From Musa acuminata AAA Group (Eukaryota > Streptophyta > Magnoliopsida > Zingiberales > Musaceae): 64,000 bases of DNA. The stretch spans positions 9,953,001-10,017,000 of the forward strand of contig NC_088327.1 of NCBI RefSeq assembly GCF_036884655.1, in the 5' to 3' direction. The notes below the pieces were generated by a model that saw only the letters and a program-made list of their open reading frames with translations, made no database searches and was not told the DNA's origin. Of the stretch, positions 61,601-64,000 are shown piece after piece; the stretch's first letter is position 1, and each line of letters opens with the position of its first letter. The position numbers were made by a program, and so were the translations under genes.

Positions 61601-62209
61601 TTCGATGAGACATACATATCATCGGAGCTTCTCCTAAAGGAGAGAGAAGGGGGAATGAATGGATGGGGGAGGGGAGGAATTGGTTATGTGATATCTCCCA
61701 TATGAGATTATGTTTAATTCTTGTTATAATTCTTACTATGAGATTATGTTTATTGCATGAAATTACAATGAAGATCGGAAAGTGCAAGGGAAGGTAACTT
61801 ACTGCTTTCACTTGCCCTCGCAAGAGAACATGGGTGATGTGAAGTCTTATCCGAATCTAAAACGATACAATGGGTCGCTTTGTTCATCCCCTTTTACCTG
61901 TAACTTTGGTATTTATGCTTGTCCTTGTTGTTGTTGACCTTCCTCCAACCATTGTCTTATAATGACCCCGATAAGATGCTTAAGATCGTCGAATGCCGTA
62001 AATATTGAGTACACACATTGGTAGGAAAGAGCATGAAGATCTTTATGATCCATCTGAAGTGCCAACCCATCTTTGTGATCCATTTGATGGAGCAGTTTGC
62101 ATGTTCTTCGTAGTCATGCCTGTCAAGAGATTTGAAGTGACGTGGTCGATGTATGCGAAAGCATGGTTTGCTTTTGATGCTAATGGAACTATCCAGTATT
62201 TTCAAAGAC

Positions 62210-62430
62210 ATTCGGGTATTCGCCTAGGTGCTCGAGCGAGATGAGGCAAGACCTAAATGCTTTACATTACCTTGGGCGAGGCGTTTCGACGAAGCCTTGG
62301 TTTCGAACGAAATTACGGGTGTTTCAATGAAGCCTAGGCGTTTCGATGAAATTACGGATGCTCGCTTGAGCCTAAGTCTCGAACACTTTGGGCGAGTGCT
62401 TGAGTAAAGTTGGGTTAGTGTTCGAGCCTA
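62210..62430. repeat. GCCTAGGCG / CTCGAGCGAG low-complexity repeat
   Basis: Short related motifs recur (cgcctaggtgctcgagcgag, gggcgaggcgtttcgacgaagcc, gcctaggcgtttcgatgaaattacgg, gggcgagtgcttgag). Similar repeats are abundant in banana-type genomes as I recall them; this is not verified. Confidence 0.55.
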
Positions 62431-62787
62431 GTTATTTTGAATAAGCAAGTTCGTTTAATCAAACCAACTAATGTTACCTTAACATAAAACCTGCACCATT
62501 CCACGCCCAAGCCACTAAAATAAACCCAAAGTGAAACCCTACGTCTATCGTTGTCGTCTTCATCCGTAATTTCACTGTCGCCACCTTCATCTACACTAGT
62601 TAGAAACCTCTTTAGCATAGATCTTCATCAAATACACTTTCTTGATCATATTCTAATTCTCTTAAGAGTTAGAATTTACGAGTTTTAAGTTCACCTACGT
62701 AGAAATCTCACATTGATATGAAAACACTACTTCGAAGTTAATACTCAATTCAAATTTTATCTTCTTTTGAAAACATTACTAAAACAT

Positions 62788-62790
<3 letters not shown>

Positions 62791-62837
<47 letters not shown>
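62791..62837. repeat. (TA)n microsatellite
   Basis: About 23 uninterrupted TA units. Confidence 0.95.
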
Positions 62838-62841
<4 letters not shown>

Positions 62842-63335
62842 AGTCAGTGATATAAGGACCAATCAATGAATATACACGTACATATAAAAATTAGGGATAT
62901 AAGATTGTTTAAATCTATATCATTCACGAATCTTAAGGCGGTTCACGAGATATCATTTAAAATTCAAAAAAATGATCAGTGTGGTTTTATCTTACAAATA
63001 AAAACTGTTCTTATAACTTTGATTCGGTCTTTTTTTTATTTCATCAAAACTGACTCCTTTTAAGCTGTCATTTTCTTAAGCGTTCATCCATTTTCATCAA
63101 CAATCTCAATGCGGCGCTCGGAGGAATGGAGGGTAGTGATGAGAGATCGGGACGAGTTGGAGAGGATCCCGAATTCGTTCTTCTATTCTTCATCGTCACA
63201 CATCGACGAAGCTGGCGTCGGTGATTGGGATGAGCGAGTGGGAGTGAGAGAGAGAGAGAGAGAGATCAGTGAGAGCGGTACGAAGCGATCCGACCCTTCG
63301 CCTTGGCGCTCTCCCCCGCCCTTTGTGGCTGGACG

Positions 63336-64000
63336 ATGGAGTACAGAAGAATCAAGGATCAGGTAACTCTCGCGTGCTTCTCCGATCGGGTTTCGGATGC
63401 GAATCTGGCATCGATTTCGCTGGATCTCCTCGGAACCATACGAAAGCTTACGAAAGAAGGGTTCCTGAGACCCTCTTCTGTGAGATTCTGGATCTGTTCG
63501 CGGAATTAGATGTAAAGGAACTACTCCAAGAATGCATTAACCCCTTTCCTAGGTCTTTCCTTCATTGCCGTTCGGGATATCTGCTTGCATTTTCCCTATA
63601 TTTATCCTTTGACCGGAGATCTAAAAGGGTTTCGTGGCTGCTTGCGTTTTGAGAATTTCTCTCTCTTTTATCGGCTAAAAATGCTTCTCTATCTGAAATT
63701 CCTCTAGTCGATGTCTGTAGTTAGTCCACTATTGCTTCTTCTTTCTCTTGAATGCAACAGGATAAATAGTTTGGAATTTACAGGAAAATTATGGTGAGAA
63801 ATCGCAAACTGATGTGGAGAATCAACATGGGAAGCCTTTTTCTGTTGGTACACTTCTGTCATGTTCAGGCTAATATCCTGATTTAGTGGTGAATGAATTC
63901 CTTCTGCTGACCATTGTAAATGGTATTATATTATAGGTGCAGCTGATAGCGTGCCTAGCTCCGGAGTTAGCTCGACCAACAAATCCAATTGGAAGCTCAA
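63336..64000 (+). CDS. 5' end of an unidentified protein-coding gene (3'-partial)
   Basis: Three exons keep one frame: 63336-63362 (MEYRRIKDQ), 63784-63847 (ENYGEKSQTDVENQHGKPF, then SV) and 63937 to the window edge (GAADSVPSSGVSSTNKSNW, then KL). All junctions have good GT-AG signals. The start follows a GC/CT-rich leader with a (GA)n run (63246-63266). The visible 52 residues are polar and Ser/Asn/Gln-rich, without a signal peptide or known domain, so I do not name a function. The upstream frame from 63109 would be an upstream ORF in the leader. Confidence 0.6.

Larger units (their letters stand above)
61601..63108. other. Intergenic DNA with GCCTAGGCG-type repeat and a long (TA)n
   Basis: 62210-62430 is a low-complexity family of variants on gcctaggcg, tcgagcgag and tttcgatgaa. 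62791-62837 is a (TA)n tract of about 23 units. No gene recognised; the frame at 62005-62244 has no known domain. Confidence 0.6.

Noticed and set aside
1..64000. tRNA genes, rRNA, CRISPR arrays, bacterial operons
   Set aside because: None seen on reading both strands; the only tRNA-related sequence is the primer-binding site at 44918-44933.

Overview
This window is nuclear DNA from a flowering plant. Every convincing gene is split by GT-AG introns, and the encoded proteins are plant types: a plastid enoyl-ACP reductase, a plastid fibrillin, a VQ-motif protein, a QAFGGH C2H2 zinc finger and a group-1 LEA protein. The AT-rich introns, the scattered 'TACCG'-rich repeats and the GCCTAGGCG-type repeat resemble what I know of banana (Musa/Ensete) genomes. 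That assignment is inference, and I cannot confirm a species. I saw no bacterial, viral or organellar gene and no tRNA, rRNA or CRISPR array.

Layout. (1) 1-3165 (+): last five coding exons of a TBCC-domain protein (TBCCD1). (2) 4891-8574 (-): complete 12-exon enoyl-ACP reductase with a plastid transit peptide. (3) 9330-13740: a rearranged intergenic block in which the upstream regions of both flanking genes are repeated as long inverted copies. (4) 13704-18206 (+): CCCH/CCCH/KH/CCCH RNA-binding protein. (5) 20179-31866 (+): Rgp1-family trafficking protein, 12 coding exons, with a DNA-transposon-like insertion and a triplicated 144-bp unit in its introns. (6) 33867-34403 (-): small LEA_1 protein with ABRE-like sites upstream. 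(7) 35389-38654 (+): CNX2/MoaA-type GTP 3',8-cyclase. (8) 39835-48879 (+): fibrillin (FBN3/PAP4-like), whose intron 2 holds a complete 4.57-kb antisense LTR element lacking a recognisable pol. (9) 49989-50423 (-): VQ-motif protein. (10) 50.9-59.2 kb: repeat-rich, with a promoter plus 5' fragment of a mitochondrial citrate synthase gene (pseudogene), two foldback MITEs and a 1.85-kb insertion. (11) 59320-60291 (+): single-exon C2H2 zinc finger, followed by a truncated tandem copy of itself. (12) 63336-end (+): 5' end of an unidentified gene.

The genes are mostly housekeeping functions in different compartments: plastid fatty-acid synthesis and plastoglobule/thylakoid structure, molybdenum cofactor synthesis in mitochondria, Golgi traffic and RNA binding. 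They do not form a pathway. The unusual content is structural: inverted promoter duplications between two divergent genes, a pol-less LTR element inside a plastid-protein gene, a relic citrate synthase promoter, and a segmental duplication whose second copy is a natural empty site for an insertion in the first. Exon coordinates come from splice consensus plus reading-frame continuity and family conservation, all done by eye.
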